Source of the DNA: Gammaproteobacteria bacterium
Lineage (GTDB): Bacteria > Pseudomonadota > Gammaproteobacteria > Burkholderiales > Burkholderiaceae_B
NCBI GenBank assembly: GCA_030832095.1
Contig: JAURJT010000090.1
Coordinates: 1-57,484, forward strand
DNA: 57,484 nucleotides
Direction: 5' to 3'
Part shown: positions 31,284-40,101 of the stretch, in pieces
How the letters are laid out: the number at the start of each line of letters is the position of its first letter
How positions within the stretch are numbered: the first letter of the stretch is position 1
Notes under the pieces: model-generated
The model's input: the letters and a program-made list of their open reading frames with translations, nothing else
Told to the model about the DNA's origin: nothing
Database searches by the model: none
Program-made: the position numbers and the translations under genes

Positions 31284-32471
31284 TCAGCTGCGCTGAATCT
31301 TACCAAAGGCCTGAGTCAGGTCTTCGATCAGATCACGCGGTGACTCAAGGCCAATGTGCAGACGAATTAGGGCGTGGTCCTTGCCCTTCCAGTACGCGTG
31401 ATTGGTGAGCACCGCCGGGTTGACCCACTGCACAAGACTCTCGAACCCACCCCACGAAAAACCAATACCGAACAAGGTTAAGGCATCGACAAAGGGTTTG
31501 GCAGCAAGCGCAGGGCAATTCAGCTCAATCGCTAACATGCCGTTTGCACCAGTGCAGTCGCGCTGCCACAACGCATGGCCCGGATCTTTATGCCAGGCTG
31601 GATCAAAGATGCGAACGACTTCGGGACGAGAGTCTAAAAACGTAGAGACCTCGCGGGTGTTGCGAGCGTGCTGGGCCATGCGCACGGCCATCGTTTTGAC
31701 ACCGCGCAAGGATAGCCACGCATCATCTGCGCTAAGCGAATTGCCAAGTGCGTACTGAGTCGCGTGAATCCGCGCAGCAATTTTTTCATCTTTAACAATA
31801 ATGGCACCCAGCATGACATCAGAGTGGCCTGCAATATATTTGGTACCAGCCACAATTGAGACATCAGCGCCAAGCATAAGCGGCTTATAGATGTAGCCCG
31901 AGCCCCACGTGTTATCCGTTGCCAAAATTAAGCCATGCTGTTGCGCGATTTTTGATAGCGCGGGCATGTCGAGCATTTCAAAGAGTAGCGAACCAGGCGA
32001 CTCAACGTAGATCATTTTGGTGTTGGGCTGCACCAACTCTGAAATTTGATCTTGGCTTGAAAAATACGTGACTGAAATGCCCAGACGACTTAGCAACGTT
32101 TGGTCAACGGTGCGCACGGGGCCATAGACGCAGTCAGACACCAGCATATGATCGCCAGTGCTGAGCAAGGCTAGAAACGCGATGCTGATGGCTGACAGGC
32201 CTGAGGGCGCGAGCACGCAATAGCTGCCGCCTTCGAGCTGCATGAAGACTTCTTCAAGGGCGCGATGGGTGTCAAGCCCAGCGATACCATAGGTAACGAC
32301 CCGCTCGCCGGCCGCACGCTTAGTGAGGGCGCGGTCAAGCACCTCGAGATTTTTAAACCGCACAGTGCTGGTACGAATCGCTGGGATGCTGACCGGCGCT
32401 GTGCCGGTTTCAGGATCGAACTCGGCGGCACCAATATGCAGCAGGCGAGTATCTAGATGGTGAGTAGTCAA
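31284..32471 (-). CDS. metC: Cystathionine beta-lyase-type PLP enzyme
   Basis: Cys/Met-metabolism PLP enzyme of 395 residues. It begins HHLDTRLLHIGAAEFDPETGTAPVSIPAIRTSTVRF and has the YGIAGLDTHRALEE segment of the MetC type, ATDNTWGSGYIYKPL, and the PLP-lysine motif SIVAGTKYIAGHSDVMLG. The C-terminal GFSWGGFESL matches the cystathionine beta-lyase subfamily. The reaction would be cleavage of cystathionine to homocysteine, pyruvate and ammonia, though related lyases act on other cysteine conjugates. The start is TTG at 32471 with AAGGA six bases upstream, and no ATG lies nearby. The MBL gene precedes it by 32 bases. Confidence 0.9.
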   Translation of the reverse strand: MTTHHLDTRLLHIGAAEFDPETGTAPVSIPAIRTSTVRFKNLEVLDRALTKRAAGERVVTYGIAGLDTHRALEEVFMQLEGGSYCVLAPSGLSAISIAFLALLSTGDHMLVSDCVYGPVRTVDQTLLSRLGISVTYFSSQDQISELVQPNTKMIYVESPGSLLFEMLDMPALSKIAQQHGLILATDNTWGSGYIYKPLMLGADVSIVAGTKYIAGHSDVMLGAIIVKDEKIAARIHATQYALGNSLSADDAWLSLRGVKTMAVRMAQHARNTREVSTFLDSRPEVVRIFDPAWHKDPGHALWQRDCTGANGMLAIELNCPALAAKPFVDALTLFGIGFSWGGFESLVQWVNPAVLTNHAYWKGKDHALIRLHIGLESPRDLIEDLTQAFGKIQRS

Positions 32472-32503
32472 GATAAATCCTTAGTCAAGATCAAGCGAGT
32501 CGC

Positions 32504-33565
32504 TTATTGTTTTTGAGTAAACCGTATGATGCCATCGGCGCACGGCTCACGGGTAAGTTTTTCTTCAAAATACAAGGCGTGTAAATGCGCAGCCGCCTCG
32601 CCCATCGCAAACGTTGTTTGGTGCAAGTCGAGCTTGCGCTTAAACATCAGAGGCAGAATATCGGTTGTTGATTGAGGTACGACGCAAGCGGTATAGACCT
32701 CTGCCAAGCGGTCGGCGTGATGCGTGTGTTGCTGCGCGGTACGTACGTGTAAGCCAGTGAAGGGGCGCCCGTGCGAGGGCAACACCAAGGTGTCGTCTGG
32801 CAGGTGATCGTAAGCATGTAACGAGTTTAGATAGAGAGGCAGGGGGTTGCCCATCGGCTCGTAATCAAACACGCTGATATTCGTTGAGATTCGGGGCAGT
32901 ACCATATCACCCGAAATCAAAACCTTTTTGTCATCGCAATAAAGTGACATGTGTTCTGGTGCGTGGCCGTACCCTGCGATAGCGCTCCAGAGGTGCCCGT
33001 TGATGCGAAAGGTTGAACCGTGCATGATGCGTACGAACGCGGGTGGTACCCGGGGCACGAGCCCCGGATAGTGCGAGGCGCGGTCGCGAATTTGTTGAAT
33101 CGAATCTGGATCCACCATGCCGTGGCGCATGAGATGCTGCGCGGTGCGTTCACCACCCGTTGCCCCGCCGTCTGTGCGTTGGGACCAAGCCTGAGCGGTC
33201 ATGTAATCGGTCATACTGATGTGAATCGGGATGTTCCAGCGCTCACATAACCAATAGGCCAGGCCAATGTGATCGGGGTGCATGTGTGTGACGATGAGAC
33301 GAAGCACAGGCAGGCCGTCGAGCTGAGTACGAAAAATGTCGTCCCAGAGCCCTTTGACTTGGTCGTTGCTTACACCGCAATCCACGATGGTCCAACCCTC
33401 TTTGCCATCGATATTGTCGCGCAAGAGCCATAGGTTGATGTGATCAAGTACAAAAGGAAGCGGCATTCTGATCCAGCGTACACCAGGTGCGACCTCAAGG
33501 GTGATCCCCGCGCCCGGCAGGGTGTCCCCTAAGGGATATTGTAGTTGTTGTTCAAGGTGATTCAT
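32504..33565 (-). CDS. MBL-fold metallo-hydrolase
   Basis: Cytoplasmic zinc hydrolase of 353 residues of the metallo-beta-lactamase superfamily. The metal motif THMHPDHIGLAYWL is intact (HxHxDH). Further ligands are likely in GYGHAPEHMSLYCDDKKVLISGDMVLPRIS (His and the Asp of GDMVL) and in LPSHGRPFTGL. A C-terminal helical extension (about 270-353) is like that of MBL proteins encoded near acyl-CoA catabolic genes. It is divergent from liuA, with 99 bases between the starts. The substrate is unknown; a thioester hydrolase role is plausible from context only. Confidence 0.85.
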   Translation of the reverse strand: MNHLEQQLQYPLGDTLPGAGITLEVAPGVRWIRMPLPFVLDHINLWLLRDNIDGKEGWTIVDCGVSNDQVKGLWDDIFRTQLDGLPVLRLIVTHMHPDHIGLAYWLCERWNIPIHISMTDYMTAQAWSQRTDGGATGGERTAQHLMRHGMVDPDSIQQIRDRASHYPGLVPRVPPAFVRIMHGSTFRINGHLWSAIAGYGHAPEHMSLYCDDKKVLISGDMVLPRISTNISVFDYEPMGNPLPLYLNSLHAYDHLPDDTLVLPSHGRPFTGLHVRTAQQHTHHADRLAEVYTACVVPQSTTDILPLMFKRKLDLHQTTFAMGEAAAHLHALYFEEKLTREPCADGIIRFTQKQ

Positions 33566-33623
33566 CGGTACTTTGTCTCCGGGCTTGACGGTATGATCAG
33601 AGCATCATAATGTGCAATGACGC

Positions 33624-33637
33624 TTACGTAAACGTAA
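33624..33637. promoter_or_regulatory. Candidate LiuR-type operator
   Basis: TTACGTAAACGTAA is a dyad of TTACGT and ACGTAA separated by two bases. It lies 27 bases before the liuA GTG and 58 bases before the divergent MBL start. MerR-family LiuR regulators of leucine catabolism are reported to bind sites of this ACGT-spacer-ACGT form. No liuR gene lies in the window. The dyad is seen; the regulator is inferred. Confidence 0.5.
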
Positions 33638-33664
33638 ACTAGATGATTCTGACGGGAGACGACA

Positions 33665-34843
33665 GTGGATTTACCGGGCTTAAATTTCGAATTAGGTGAA
33701 GACATTGAGATGTTGCGTCAGGCGGTGCAAGATTTTGCAAAGCATGAGATCGCACCCTTGGCCGCGCAAACCGATCGCGACGATCAGTTTCCGATGCACT
33801 TATGGCAAAAAATGGGTGAGCTTGGGCTGATGGGGATGACGGTCAGCGAAGAGTACGGCGGTACCAACATGGGCTACCTGGCACACATGATCGTGATGGA
33901 AGAAATTTCGCGCGCCAGTGCGTCGATTGGTCTCTCATACGGTGCGCACTCTAACTTGTGCGTGAACCAGATTCATCGCAATGGCAGCGTTGCGCAAAAG
34001 AAAAAATACCTGCCACAGTTACTAACGGGCGAGCATATTGGCGCGCTTGCGATGAGCGAGTCCGGCGCGGGCTCGGATGTGGTGAGTATGAAATTGCGCG
34101 CCACACCCAAGGGATCCGATTACGTGTTGAACGGCACCAAGATGTGGATCACCAATGGGCCCGACGCCGACACGTTAGTGGTGTATGCCAAGACTGATCC
34201 TGAGGCAAACGCGCGTGGCGTCACGGCATTTCTGATCGAAAAAGGTATGCCGGGCTTTAGCATCGCGCAGCAACTTGACAAGCTGGGGATGCGTGGCAGT
34301 CACACGGGTGAGTTATTGTTTGAAAACTGTTTGATCCCCGGTGACCACGTACTAGGCGAAGTGAATGGCGGCGTACGCGTTCTGATGAGTGGTCTGGATT
34401 ATGAACGCGCCGTCTTAGCCGCAGGGCCCATCGGCATCATGCAAGCCGTGATGGATCAGGTGATCCCATACATCCACGATCGCAAGCAGTTTGGCCAGTC
34501 AATTGGTGAGTTTCAATTGATTCAAGGCAAAGTTGCCGATATGTATACGACTTTGCAGGCATCCCGCGCGTTTTGTTATACGGTTGGAAAAAATCTTGAC
34601 AAGCTAGGAAGCGAACACGTGCGTCAAATCCGCAAAGATTGCGCGGCGGTGATCTTGTATTGCGCCGAAAAAGCAACATGGATGGCGGGTGAAGGCATCC
34701 AGATCTTTGGCGGAAACGGCTACATCAACGACTACCCGTTAGGCCGCTATTGGCGTGATGCCAAGCTCTACGAAATTGGCGCAGGCACGAGTGAGATTCG
34801 CCGCATGCTGATCGGTCGCGAGCTCTTTAACGAAACAATGTGA
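33665..34843 (+). CDS. liuA: Isovaleryl-CoA dehydrogenase
   Basis: FAD-dependent acyl-CoA dehydrogenase of 392 residues that oxidises isovaleryl-CoA to 3-methylcrotonyl-CoA in leucine breakdown. FAD-binding motifs are [17 protein letters not shown] (128-144) and [17 protein letters not shown]. Glu247 in [13 protein letters not shown] sits at the catalytic position specific to isovaleryl-CoA dehydrogenases, rather than the late Glu of short-chain enzymes. The C-terminus has [21 protein letters not shown]. The start is GTG at 33665 with GGGAG upstream. Genes for both subunits of the next enzyme follow, which supports the assignment. Confidence 0.95.
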   Translation: MDLPGLNFELGEDIEMLRQAVQDFAKHEIAPLAAQTDRDDQFPMHLWQKMGELGLMGMTVSEEYGGTNMGYLAHMIVMEEISRASASIGLSYGAHSNLCVNQIHRNGSVAQKKKYLPQLLTGEHIGALAMSESGAGSDVVSMKLRATPKGSDYVLNGTKMWITNGPDADTLVVYAKTDPEANARGVTAFLIEKGMPGFSIAQQLDKLGMRGSHTGELLFENCLIPGDHVLGEVNGGVRVLMSGLDYERAVLAAGPIGIMQAVMDQVIPYIHDRKQFGQSIGEFQLIQGKVADMYTTLQASRAFCYTVGKNLDKLGSEHVRQIRKDCAAVILYCAEKATWMAGEGIQIFGGNGYINDYPLGRYWRDAKLYEIGAGTSEIRRMLIGRELFNETM

Positions 34844-34874
34844 AGAAAAAATACAAGGTCAAAGGTCGAGAGAC

Positions 34875-36482
34875 ATGCCAAAAATTGAATCCCTGATTAA
34901 TACGCGCTCGCCGGAGTTTGCGCAAAATACGTTGGCGATGCAGGCGCAGATTGATGATTTGCAAAAGCAGTTAGAGCAAACCGCGTTAGGCGGCACCGAG
35001 CAGGCGCGTCAGAAGCACATCAGTCGTGGCAAGTTACTGCCACGCGATCGTGTCGAGCAGTTGCTTGACCCAGGTACGCCATTTTTAGAACTATCCCCAT
35101 TGGCGGCGCATGGGCTGTACAACGGCGAATCTCCAGGCGCAGGTCTCATCACAGGTATCGGACGAATCTCGGGCGTTGAGTGTGTGATCGTGTGCAACGA
35201 TGCGACGGTGAAGGGTGGCACCTACTACCCATTAACAGTCAAAAAGCATCTGCGTGCTCAAGAGATCGCGCAGCAAAATAATTTGCCGTGTGTGTATCTG
35301 GTGGACTCGGGTGGTGCAAATCTGCCGCGTCAAGAGGATGTGTTTCCAGACCGCGATCATTTTGGCCGAATCTTTTTTAATCAAGCCAATATGTCAGCCC
35401 AAGGTATCGCGCAAATCGCGGTTGTCATGGGCTCGTGCACCGCAGGGGGCGCCTATGTGCCCGCCATGAGTGACGAGTCGATTATTGTGCGCAATCAAGG
35501 CACCATCTTTTTAGGTGGGCCACCGCTGGTCAAGGCGGCGACCGGAGAAATCGTTTCAACCGAGGATCTTGGTGGCGGTGATGTTCATACGCGTTTATCT
35601 GGGGTGGCGGATCATCTTGCTGCGAACGATCACCATGCGTTGGCGCTTGCGCGCGATGCGGTGGGTCGTTTAAATCGGATTAAGCCCGCACAGTTAGCGC
35701 TGAAAAAGGGCGTACCGCCTGCTTACGACATGCGTGAAGTGAATGGCATTGTGCCGGCCGATACGCGTAAGCCGTATGACGTGCGTGAGATCATCGCGCG
35801 CATTGTCGATGGCTCTGAGTTTGATGAATTTAAAGCGCGGTTTGGCACGACGCTGGTGACGGGCTTTGCCCATATCGAAGGTATGCCCGTTGGCATTGTG
35901 GCGAACAACGGCATCTTGTTTTCAGAGTCGGCACAAAAGGGCGCACACTTTATTGAACTGTGTGGCCAACGAAAAATCCCGCTCGTGTTTTTGCAAAACA
36001 TCACGGGCTTTATGGTGGGCCGCAAATACGAAAACGAAGGGATCGCCCGGCACGGCGCTAAACTCGTGACCGCAGTGTCGACGGTTGCGGTGCCAAAATT
36101 TACCGTCATCATCGGTGGGTCATTTGGCGCCGGTAACTATGGCATGTGCGGCCGGGCTTTTTCGCCACGACTATTGGTGATGTGGCCCAACGCGCGCATT
36201 TCAGTGATGGGCGGCGAGCAGGCGGCCAGTGTGCTGGCAACGCTTAAGCGCGAAGCTGTTGAAGCAAAAGGCGCGCAATGGTCAGGCGATGAAGAGAACG
36301 AATTTAAAACGCCGATACGCGAGCAATACGAGCGCGAAGGACATCCGTACTATGCCACCGCACGCTTGTGGGATGACGGCGTGATTCAGCCTTCGGATAC
36401 GCGCCGTGTGTTGGCGCTTGGTTTGTCTGCTGCATTAAACGCACCGATTGCTGACACACGCTTTGGCGTGTTCCGCATGTAA
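34875..36482 (+). CDS. liuB: Methylcrotonoyl-CoA carboxylase, carboxyltransferase (beta) subunit
   Basis: Transfers the carboxyl group from carboxybiotin to 3-methylcrotonyl-CoA. It is 535 residues, the usual length. Signatures of the family are [65 protein letters not shown] and [21 protein letters not shown]. It lies 31 bases after liuA and 21 bases before the GTG start of liuD. Sequence near [26 protein letters not shown] matches MCC beta rather than propionyl-CoA carboxylase beta. Confidence 0.96.
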   Translation: MPKIESLINTRSPEFAQNTLAMQAQIDDLQKQLEQTALGGTEQARQKHISRGKLLPRDRVEQLLDPGTPFLELSPLAAHGLYNGESPGAGLITGIGRISGVECVIVCNDATVKGGTYYPLTVKKHLRAQEIAQQNNLPCVYLVDSGGANLPRQEDVFPDRDHFGRIFFNQANMSAQGIAQIAVVMGSCTAGGAYVPAMSDESIIVRNQGTIFLGGPPLVKAATGEIVSTEDLGGGDVHTRLSGVADHLAANDHHALALARDAVGRLNRIKPAQLALKKGVPPAYDMREVNGIVPADTRKPYDVREIIARIVDGSEFDEFKARFGTTLVTGFAHIEGMPVGIVANNGILFSESAQKGAHFIELCGQRKIPLVFLQNITGFMVGRKYENEGIARHGAKLVTAVSTVAVPKFTVIIGGSFGAGNYGMCGRAFSPRLLVMWPNARISVMGGEQAASVLATLKREAVEAKGAQWSGDEENEFKTPIREQYEREGHPYYATARLWDDGVIQPSDTRRVLALGLSAALNAPIADTRFGVFRM

Positions 36483-36503
36483 ACGTTGGATCAAGGAGCT
36501 ATT

Positions 36504-38537
36504 GTGTTTACAACGTTATTGATTGCCAATCGCGGCGAAATTGCGTGCCGTGTGGCTGCAACAGCACGTCGCTTGGGGATCCGAACCATTGCGGTGTACT
36601 CGGATGCCGATGCAGGCGCGAAACATGTTGTGAGTTGTGACGCTGCGGTGCACATTGGTGCGTCGGCAGCGCGCGAAAGTTATTTAAAAAGCGAAACGAT
36701 TTTGCAGGCAGCGCTTGCACAGGGCGCGCAAGCGATTCATCCGGGGTACGGATTTTTATCTGAAAATTCTGAGTTTGCGAGCGCGTGTGCAAAAGCCGGG
36801 ATCAGTTTTGTCGGGCCTCCTGCGTCAGCGATTGCGGCGATGGGAAGCAAGTCGGCCTCAAAGACCTTAATGGAAAAAGCCGGGGTGCCGTTGGTGCCCG
36901 GGTATCACGGCGACAACCAAGATCCTGACTTTTTAAAGCAGCAAGCTGATGTCATTGGTTACCCCGTTATGATTAAGGCGAGCGCGGGTGGTGGTGGCAA
37001 GGGGATGCGGGTCGTAACGAGCGCCGCTGATTTTGCCAGCGCTTTGGCCTCTTGTAAGCGTGAGTCAGCCTCGAGTTTTGATGATGACCGGGTCTTGATC
37101 GAGCGCTATGTACAAAAGCCTCGTCACATTGAGATCCAAGTGTTTGCTGATACGCAGGGCAATGCGGTCTATTTGTTTGAACGCGATTGTTCAGTGCAGC
37201 GTCGTCATCAAAAAGTGATTGAAGAGGCTCCAGCGCCTGGTATGACAGAAGAGCGACGCCGTGCGATGGGCGAAGCGGCGGTTGCCGCGGCACGTGCCGT
37301 GAACTATGTGGGTGCAGGCACGGTTGAGTTTATCGTTGAGCCGAGTGGCCGTTTTTATTTCATGGAGATGAATACGCGTCTGCAGGTTGAACACCCGGTC
37401 ACCGAGATGATCACGGGGCTCGATTTGGTTGAGTGGCAGTTGCGAGTGGCAAGTGGTGAGCCCTTGCCTTTGACGCAAGAGCAACTGACGCGCAAGGGAC
37501 ATTCGATCGAAGCGCGCATTTATGCTGAGAACCCGGACAAAAACTTTTTGCCCTCTGTGGGTACGTTGGCGCACCTTGCCTTGCCACCACATACGGCATT
37601 TAGTAATGCTGACGTCAGGGTGGATGGTGGTGTTCGCAGGGGCGACACGATCTCGCCTTTCTATGACCCCATGATTGCCAAGCTCATTGTTTGGGGAGTT
37701 GATCGGGATCAGGCCCGTGCGCGGATGGTGCAGGCGCTGGCCCAGACGCAGGTCGTCGGCGTACATACCAATGTCGCGTTCTTGACTCGTCTCATGACAG
37801 ACCAGGCCTTTGCTGCAGCCGATCTGGATACTGGGTTGATCGAGCGGCAGCGCGCGACACTCTTGCCGCCGCTCGCGCCTGCTAGTCACGAGGCGCTGGC
37901 GCTTGCCGTTGCCGCCTTGTTATCTGATGAAGCCTCGGCAGCGGGCAAGGACGACCCTTGGGCGCAAACCGACGGTTGGCGTTTAAATGGTTTATACAGG
38001 CGTGAACTCAGTTGGGCGGATCACGATGGTATACGTACTTGTGTACTGCACCGTCAGGGCTTGGCGCAGGTGCTCGAAATAGAGAGTGAGCGCTGCGCGT
38101 TTGGCTGGCGCATGGCCAAGAGCGGCAATACGGTCAACAATCACAACCCGCCCGAGGATGACAGTACCGCTGCCTTGAGCATTGAACTGACGCTTGGACG
38201 CGCGGCTGTGACTGGCACGGTCGTGCGGCGCGGCGAGCGCTTTGATGTGTTTGCGCTTGGCGCCATGAGCCCACTTGTACTGAAAGATCCTTTGCGACAC
38301 GCGGCCGATGGTCAAGCTGAACACTCGGGAGGCCTCACCGCCCCAATGCCTGGCAAGGTGATTGCCGTGCATGTTGCTGTGGGGGATAAGGTCAAGCGTG
38401 GGCAGGCGTTGTTGGTGATGGAAGCTATGAAAATGGAGCATACGATCGCGGCGCCAGGCGAGGGGACAGTCAAAGAATTGCTCTACGGTGTTGGGGATCA
38501 AGTGGGTGAGGGCGCAGCGCTAATTACCCTAGGCTGA
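36504..38537 (+). CDS. liuD: Methylcrotonoyl-CoA carboxylase, biotin-containing (alpha) subunit
   Basis: Biotin carboxylase plus biotin carrier subunit, 677 residues from GTG 36504. The N-terminus MFTTLLIANRGEIACRV is the family start, and AAGGAG lies about 6 bases before that GTG; the in-frame TTG at 36486 would precede the ribosome-binding site. The ATP-grasp glycine loop is KASAGGGGKGMR and a later signature is MNTRLQVEHPVTEM. The C-terminal carrier domain has VMEAMKMEHTI, with Lys643 the biotinylation site. The liuC hydratase and liuE lyase genes that complete the pathway are not in the window. Confidence 0.96.
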   Translation: MFTTLLIANRGEIACRVAATARRLGIRTIAVYSDADAGAKHVVSCDAAVHIGASAARESYLKSETILQAALAQGAQAIHPGYGFLSENSEFASACAKAGISFVGPPASAIAAMGSKSASKTLMEKAGVPLVPGYHGDNQDPDFLKQQADVIGYPVMIKASAGGGGKGMRVVTSAADFASALASCKRESASSFDDDRVLIERYVQKPRHIEIQVFADTQGNAVYLFERDCSVQRRHQKVIEEAPAPGMTEERRRAMGEAAVAAARAVNYVGAGTVEFIVEPSGRFYFMEMNTRLQVEHPVTEMITGLDLVEWQLRVASGEPLPLTQEQLTRKGHSIEARIYAENPDKNFLPSVGTLAHLALPPHTAFSNADVRVDGGVRRGDTISPFYDPMIAKLIVWGVDRDQARARMVQALAQTQVVGVHTNVAFLTRLMTDQAFAAADLDTGLIERQRATLLPPLAPASHEALALAVAALLSDEASAAGKDDPWAQTDGWRLNGLYRRELSWADHDGIRTCVLHRQGLAQVLEIESERCAFGWRMAKSGNTVNNHNPPEDDSTAALSIELTLGRAAVTGTVVRRGERFDVFALGAMSPLVLKDPLRHAADGQAEHSGGLTAPMPGKVIAVHVAVGDKVKRGQALLVMEAMKMEHTIAAPGEGTVKELLYGVGDQVGEGAALITLG

Positions 38538-38650
38538 GAAGGGTTTAAATAAATTTAATTGCCGGACTTGTCGCCGTAAAGTTTTTGGCGTAGAGTCAAA
38601 CTACTTGGTCGGGTGCCCCCTAACCCGGCCAGCAACAGGAGCCCGTCTTT

Positions 38651-39109
38651 ATGTTTGACATTCTGGTTTACCTGTTCGAGAACTACTACACCCCCGAGGC
38701 CTGTCCGTCGGCGGATGTGTTGGCAAAGCGCCTTGCTGCGGCGGGCTTTGAGCACACCGATATTGACGACGCGTTAGGCTGGTTGGTGGGCTTGGCTGAG
38801 ACCACTGCACAGTGCGTTGAACTGTCGCAGACACCTGGTAGCGGCTCGCGCGTGTACGCTGACTTTGAGCAGCAACACCTCGACCCCGAAGCGATCGGTT
38901 TTATCACTTTTCTCGAAGCGACCGAAGCCTTGTCGCCCGCGTTGCGTGAAATCGTGATCGACCGTGCTTTGGCCACCGCCGAAGGCTCTGTGTCGCTGCA
39001 AAAAATCAAAATCATCGCGCTGATGGTGCTCTGGAGCCAAGAGTCAGAGGTCGATCATCTGATCCTTGAAGAATTACTGCGCGACGACGGCGATCGGCTT
39101 TTGCACTAA
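38651..39109 (+). CDS. smg: Smg family protein (DUF494)
   Basis: Protein of 152 residues with the Smg opening [34 protein letters not shown] and the conserved end [16 protein letters not shown]. coli smg lies beside smf/dprA and fmt; its function is unknown. In Betaproteobacteria it is often next to DNA topoisomerase III, as here with gluQ between. The stop is 2 bases before the TTG of gluQ, implying coupled translation. Confidence 0.93.
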   Translation: MFDILVYLFENYYTPEACPSADVLAKRLAAAGFEHTDIDDALGWLVGLAETTAQCVELSQTPGSGSRVYADFEQQHLDPEAIGFITFLEATEALSPALREIVIDRALATAEGSVSLQKIKIIALMVLWSQESEVDHLILEELLRDDGDRLLH

Positions 39110-39111
39110 AT

Positions 39112-40041
39112 TTGTTGCACACGGCATCGCCCTACGTTGGTCGGTTTGCACCAAGCCCCAGTGGTCCGCTTCATGCGGGCTCTGTGGTCGCGGCCATGGC
39201 CAGTTTTTTGGATGCGTGCGCCCACCACGGGCAGTGGCTTGTCAGAATCGAAGACTTAGACACCCCCAGAACGGTGCAAGGCGCTGCAGAGTTGATTTTG
39301 CAGCAGTTGTCAGGGCTAGGCATGCATTGGGATGGCGAGGTCACCTACCAGTCGCAGCGGTTAAGCCTTTATCAACAAGCTTTTGATAGTCTTTTGGCGG
39401 CCAGGCAGGTGTATGCCTGTGGTTGCACCAGACGTGAAATTGCTGATTCAGTGCTGAGCCAGCTCGAGGCGAGTACTCACTCAGAGCGTCCATACCCTGG
39501 CACCTGCCGTTTAGGCCCGCCAGTTGGGCGTCAGGCGCACTCGTGGCGCCTACGGGTACCAGAGGAGACGATCGTTTTTACAGATCGCTGGCTGGGCGTA
39601 CAGCGTCAAGAGGTTGCTCACGTGGTGGGTGATTTTGTACTGAAGCGTGCCGATGGGATTTGGTCGTATCAGCTGGCGGTGGTGGTGGATGATGCCGAGC
39701 AAGGTGTCACTCATATCGTACGAGGCGAAGATTTACTTAGTAGCACCGCGCGCCAGCAGTTATTGGCCCGGCTGTTGGGGTTTAACCCTCCGAGCGTGTT
39801 GCACGTCCCGGTGGTTTATGACGCCAGAGGCTTGAAACTTTCTAAGCAAAATGGTGCCCAAGCCATAGATGTATCGAACCCCTTGGGGGTGTTGCAGCAG
39901 GCCTGGCAAGCGTTAGGTTTCGAAAAAATCGTAGCCTCTAATATAGAGACATTTTGGTCAATGGCGACCCAAATTTGGGGTCAAGGCCCCGAACGTGCTA
40001 ACTTGCACGGCATTCATCACCACTCTTATGATGCGCGTTAG
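39112..40041 (+). CDS. gluQ: Glutamyl-Q tRNA(Asp) synthetase
   Basis: Paralogue of GluRS catalytic domain that glutamylates queuosine at position 34 of tRNA-Asp. It is 309 residues. The class I signature is [26 protein letters not shown] follows, and the KMSKS-type motif is [10 protein letters not shown]. The zinc-site cysteines are in [10 protein letters not shown] and YPGTCR. It lacks an anticodon-binding domain, which separates it from GltX. The start is one of two adjacent TTG codons at 39112 and 39115; no ATG precedes the conserved part. Confidence 0.94.
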   Translation: MLHTASPYVGRFAPSPSGPLHAGSVVAAMASFLDACAHHGQWLVRIEDLDTPRTVQGAAELILQQLSGLGMHWDGEVTYQSQRLSLYQQAFDSLLAARQVYACGCTRREIADSVLSQLEASTHSERPYPGTCRLGPPVGRQAHSWRLRVPEETIVFTDRWLGVQRQEVAHVVGDFVLKRADGIWSYQLAVVVDDAEQGVTHIVRGEDLLSSTARQQLLARLLGFNPPSVLHVPVVYDARGLKLSKQNGAQAIDVSNPLGVLQQAWQALGFEKIVASNIETFWSMATQIWGQGPERANLHGIHHHSYDAR

Positions 40042-40101
40042 CCTGATTTAGGCCTCGCGCCATGCTTGGTAAACCGCTTTAAGCGTTGTATCTGGACAAG
40101 A

